This document shows positions 60,675-64,000 of a DNA stretch of 64,000 nucleotides, piece by piece; the first letter of the stretch is position 1; every line of letters begins with the position of its first letter. The translations under genes were made by a program, and so were the position numbers. Source of the DNA: Clostridia bacterium (lineage in GTDB: Bacteria; Bacillota; Clostridia; Oscillospirales; CAG-272); NCBI GenBank assembly GCA_017455905.1, contig JAFTLQ010000002.1, positions 1 through 64,000 of the forward strand, written 5' to 3'. The notes under the pieces were generated by a model, which was not told the origin of the DNA, ran no database searches, and saw only the letters and a program-made list of their open reading frames with translations.

Positions 60675-63600
60675 ATGGAGCAAAAACGGACATTTTTCGA
60701 TATTTTCAAACGCTATGTCCCAAGTGAAGAAAAACGCGAAGCACTTGCTGACGCGGTCTTTGTGCGTGGGCCGAAAAAGGTGCAGGGAGATGACCTGCGC
60801 TGGGAGGCCGAGTTGTATTTTCCGCATCACGTGGACGCCGAGCTGTTATACGAGATCGCTGACGAGTGCGCCGAGGTCTACGGCATGCATTCCATCCGCA
60901 TCCTGCCGCATTTTGACGCGTGTGAGTTTTCGCTCGACCGCTTTTCCGAGCTGTCCGCGGAGGCGGCACTGTGCGGCGCCGTTACGATGGGCTTTTTTCG
61001 TGGGGCGGAGCTGTCCGACGACGGAGAAACGATCACCGTTCGCATTCCCTTTACCGAGGACGGCATTGCCTTTGTCCGCGGTGCGGATACCGAGCGCCTT
61101 CTCAGCGCGATCCTGCAAAGCCGCTACGGCGTGACACGTCGCTTTTTGATCGAGGAGAACGGCCGTGCGGCCGAGTACAGCCTCGAGCTGCAGCAGCGCC
61201 GTGCCGCGGCGCTGGAGGAGGCCGAGCGCGAGAGCGCACGTCAGCGCCGTGAGGAAATGGCGGAGCGAGCGCGTGCCGCCGAGGAGCAGGCACGTGCGCA
61301 GGACCCGCAGTACGATTTTGAACACCGCAGCGGCCTGATCGGAACGCAGAAGACGAGCATCGAGCTGTCCGAGCGCGTTTTTCGTTGCGGTCTGTATACC
61401 TACGATTGCCGTGAGCCCGAAGCGCTGTTTGGCGATCCCTTTGAGATCACCGAGCCCGACGCCCTATCGGAGGCGGAGTGTCTGCATGCCAACGCGCTGT
61501 TTCTTGGTACGGTGTTTGAGTTGTCCTCCAAGGAGAGCCGAAGCGGCGATCGTGTGTCCTGTACCATTGGCATTTCCGATGGCGCGTCCTCCATTTATGC
61601 AAAAAAAAGTTGTCATCCCGATGAAGCCGAGTGGTTCAAAGGGCTGAAAAACGGCACGCACGTCGCCGTCCTTGGCCGTGTGATGCTTGATAAATTTGAT
61701 AACGAGCCCTTCCTGTCGCTCAAGGGCATGATGAAGATCCGCCGCCATGAGCGCGTTGACGAGGCAAAGGAGAAGCGCGTCGAGCTGCATCTGCACTCCA
61801 ACATGTCGCAGATGGACGCGATCATCACGCCCGCCGAGATCGTGAACACAGCGATCCGCTGGGGGCATAAGGCGATCGCCGTCACCGATCACGGCAACGT
61901 GCAGGCCTTTCCCGAGGTCATGCTGGCGCTGGAAAAGTCGAAAAATGAAGACCTCAAGATCCTCTACGGCATGGAGGCGTACTTCGTCAACGACACCGCG
62001 CGCTGCCTGTTCGGCCGACATTTTCCGTCCTTTGACGACGAGATGGTCGTCTTTGATATCGAAACGACGGGCCTGTCGAATTTGACCTGCCGCATCATTG
62101 AGATCGGTGCCGTGCGTATTCGGGCAGGGCAGATCGTGGATACGATGGATATCTTCGTCGATCCCGAATGCCCCATTCCGGAGGAGATCACGCGTCTGAC
62201 GTCCATCACCGACGACATGGTGAAGGGGGCTATGCGTGAGGAAGAGGCGGTGCGCACCTTCCTGTCCTTCGCCGGTGACGCGATGCTCATCGCGCATAAC
62301 GCCTCGTTTGATATTGGCTTTATCCGCGTGGCGGCCGAGCGGCATGACATTCCCTTTACCAACGCCTACCTGGATACGGTCGGTCTGTCCAAATTCGTTA
62401 ACCCCGAGCTGAAAAAGCACAAGCTGGACGTCATCGCCGAGGCCTACAAGCTGGAGGAGTTCCATCACCACCGTGCCAGCGACGATGCAACGACGCTTGC
62501 CAGGATCTTTTTCATCATGCTGGATCGCTTGCGCAGCGAGGGCATTCGCGATTTTACGCGTATGCAGGATGCCATGAGTGAGAAGACCGATCCGCTCAAG
62601 CTTCCGACCTATCACGCCATTCTCTTTGCCAGAGACAAGAAGGGCCTGAAAAATCTCTACAAGCTCATCTCGCATAGCTATCTCGACTATTATCGCCGTT
62701 TCCCGCGCATTCCCAAGTCCTTGCTGGAGGAGCACCGCGAGGGGCTGCTCGTCGGATCGGCCTGCGAGGCGGGCGAGCTGTATCGCGCCATTCTTGACGG
62801 TCGCGCGGCGGCCGATATTGAGGAGATCGCCGATTTCTACGATTATCTTGAGATCCAGCCGTTGTGCAATAACCGCTTCCTTATTGCCGAGGGCAAGGTA
62901 GCGGATGACGAGGCTCTGCGCGACATCAACCGCCGCATCGTGGCGCTTGGCAAAAAGCTGAACAAGCCCGTTTGCGCGACGTGTGATGCACACTTCCTTG
63001 AAAAGGAGGACGAGATCTACCGTAAGATCCTCCTTGCCGGTATGAAGTTCCGCGATGCGGATAAGGATACGGGGATCTATTTGCGTACGACCGACGAGAT
63101 GCTGGAGGAGTTCTCCTATCTCGATGAGGAGGATTGCCGCGCGGTCGTTATCGAAAACCCGCAGGCGATCGCCGATATGTGCGAAAAGATCCGCCCCATT
63201 CCCGAGGGACGCTACGAGCCCGATCTGCCGGGTGCCAAGGAGGAGCTGGTATCCTCCTGCTGGGCGCGTGCGCACGAATGGTACGGGGATCCGCTTCCGC
63301 CGCTTGTCGAAAAGCGCCTGAAGCGCGAGTTGGATTCCATTATCGAACACGGCTTTGCCGTGCTGTATATGATCGCCGTCAAGCTGGTTGCCTATTCCGA
63401 GCAGCTTGGCTATCAGGTCGGCTCGCGCGGCTCGGTCGGCTCCTCCTTCGTTGCCACCATGTCGGGCATTTCGGAGGTCAACCCGCTGCCGCCGCATTAC
63501 CGTTGTCCCAATTGTCGCTATTCGGAGTTTATCACCGACGGCTCGGTCGGCTCGGGCTTTGACCTGCCCGATAAGAATTGCCCGCATTGCGGCACGCCCC

Positions 63601-64000
63601 TGATCGTCGACGGTCACGATATCCCCTTTGAGACCTTCCTCGGCTTCAAGGGCGATAAGTCACCCGATATCGACCTTAACTTCTCCGGTGACGTGCAGGG
63701 ACGCGTCCACAAGTTCACCGAGGAGCTGTTCGGTGAGGGACACGTGTTCCGTGCCGGTACCATCGGTACCTTAGCCGATAAGACGGCGTGGGGCTATATC
63801 AGTAAGTATCTTGAGGAACGAAGGATCAAGCTTCCTCGCGCCGAAATGTCCCATATGGTCACGCGCATGGTGGGTATTAAGCGGACCACGGGTCAGCATC
63901 CGGGCGGTATCATCGTTGTGCCGAATGAATACGATATCTACGATTTCTCACCCGTTCAGCACCCCGCCGACGACCCGCATTCCGACATTGTCACCACGCA
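60675..64000 (+). CDS. polC: DNA polymerase III alpha subunit, Gram-positive type (partial, 3' end outside window)
   Basis: Leading replicative polymerase. About 1108 codons are present; the family is about 1430-1450. Order of domains: N-terminal region, OB fold (about 215-330), PHP domain with ELHLHSNMSQMDAIITPAEI near residue 370, an inserted proofreading exonuclease starting VVFDIETTGLSN near 458 and ending HHHRASDDATT, the second PHP part, a zinc ribbon CPNCRYSE/CPHCGTP near 945, and the catalytic palm PDIDLNFSGD near 998. The last visible block is TTGQHPGGIIVVPNEYD. The exonuclease insertion in PHP defines PolC and hence Bacillota. Confidence 0.98.
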   Translation, partial: MEQKRTFFDIFKRYVPSEEKREALADAVFVRGPKKVQGDDLRWEAELYFPHHVDAELLYEIADECAEVYGMHSIRILPHFDACEFSLDRFSELSAEAALCGAVTMGFFRGAELSDDGETITVRIPFTEDGIAFVRGADTERLLSAILQSRYGVTRRFLIEENGRAAEYSLELQQRRAAALEEAERESARQRREEMAERARAAEEQARAQDPQYDFEHRSGLIGTQKTSIELSERVFRCGLYTYDCREPEALFGDPFEITEPDALSEAECLHANALFLGTVFELSSKESRSGDRVSCTIGISDGASSIYAKKSCHPDEAEWFKGLKNGTHVAVLGRVMLDKFDNEPFLSLKGMMKIRRHERVDEAKEKRVELHLHSNMSQMDAIITPAEIVNTAIRWGHKAIAVTDHGNVQAFPEVMLALEKSKNEDLKILYGMEAYFVNDTARCLFGRHFPSFDDEMVVFDIETTGLSNLTCRIIEIGAVRIRAGQIVDTMDIFVDPECPIPEEITRLTSITDDMVKGAMREEEAVRTFLSFAGDAMLIAHNASFDIGFIRVAAERHDIPFTNAYLDTVGLSKFVNPELKKHKLDVIAEAYKLEEFHHHRASDDATTLARIFFIMLDRLRSEGIRDFTRMQDAMSEKTDPLKLPTYHAILFARDKKGLKNLYKLISHSYLDYYRRFPRIPKSLLEEHREGLLVGSACEAGELYRAILDGRAAADIEEIADFYDYLEIQPLCNNRFLIAEGKVADDEALRDINRRIVALGKKLNKPVCATCDAHFLEKEDEIYRKILLAGMKFRDADKDTGIYLRTTDEMLEEFSYLDEEDCRAVVIENPQAIADMCEKIRPIPEGRYEPDLPGAKEELVSSCWARAHEWYGDPLPPLVEKRLKRELDSIIEHGFAVLYMIAVKLVAYSEQLGYQVGSRGSVGSSFVATMSGISEVNPLPPHYRCPNCRYSEFITDGSVGSGFDLPDKNCPHCGTPLIVDGHDIPFETFLGFKGDKSPDIDLNFSGDVQGRVHKFTEELFGEGHVFRAGTIGTLADKTAWGYISKYLEERRIKLPRAEMSHMVTRMVGIKRTTGQHPGGIIVVPNEYDIYDFSPVQHPADDPHSDIVTT

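Noticed and set aside
61464..63617. Open frame of 717 codons on the minus strand
   Set aside because: Antisense to polC, whose domains and catalytic motifs are continuous on the plus strand.

Overview
The window looks like a chromosomal contig from an anaerobic, gut-type low-to-mid GC Bacillota (class Clostridia). The evidence is a PolC-type replicative polymerase, a T-box in front of valS, an L10 leader, a TPP riboswitch in front of thiT, ArgR-type boxes in front of argGH, class III ribonucleotide reductase genes with NrdR-like boxes, a split transketolase, TTGACA-17-TATAAT promoters and many short U-tract terminators. I cannot name a genus. No rRNA gene or CRISPR array is present. The one intact tRNA gene is a tRNA-Ser(UGA).

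Layout. 1-190: a partial, highly palindromic stretch, possibly the end of a mobile element. 193-7459: tag glycosylase on the minus strand, then a phosphate operon pstS-pstC-pstA-pstB-phoU-phoB-phoR whose PstS has its two half-domains in swapped order. 7543-12112 (minus strand): HAD phosphatase, BspA-type leucine-rich protein and valS behind a T-box. 12206-16455: a GH13-like protein without its catalytic residues, a DUF896 protein, a zinc-ribbon membrane protein, an oxidoreductase and an AGCS symporter. 16510-17649 (minus): rplL and rplJ with an attenuated leader. 17727-21638: DUF1858, trmK, a Nif3 family gene, dapA (minus), queA. 21634-22008: three 125-bp tandem repeats. 22032-27539: rlmA, a small protein, nrdG, an nrdD fused to a thioredoxin-like domain, trxB. 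27626-30802 (minus): ylmH-like, a parvulin and an RsmF-like rRNA methyltransferase. 31071-37113: an arginine operon argG-argH-ABC transporter-argF under two ARG boxes. 37186-41357: a GH78-like rhamnosidase and an oxidoreductase (minus), then a cyclophilin.

41404-48862 is the accessory island. It holds a DUF6088 protein, a Fic protein, a methyltransferase-like 'subunit M', a truncated GIY-YIG/helicase 'subunit R', two excisionase-like HTH genes, and a DUF6978-DUF1828 pair. It is bracketed by tRNA fragments. A 3' half of tRNA-Ser(UGA) at 45537-45593 has an acceptor strand that pairs perfectly with 5'-half fragments at 48534-48574 and 48759-48782, so one tRNA-Ser gene appears to have been split by inserted DNA. 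A different, intact tRNA-Ser(UGA) lies inside at 48069-48157. No integrase remains.

48897-64000 returns to core genome: a lipoprotein with Cys/His repeats and a cohesin-like domain, thiT behind a TPP riboswitch, a TMEM198-like membrane protein, two transketolase subunit genes with a 24-bp perfect palindrome upstream, and the series pyrH-frr-uppS-cdsA-dxr-rseP-ispG-polC (polC runs off the end). Functionally the window joins nutrient uptake (phosphate, arginine, thiamine, alanine/glycine), translation and RNA modification, isoprenoid and phospholipid synthesis, and anaerobic deoxynucleotide synthesis. All family names rest on motif recognition by eye; no database search was run.
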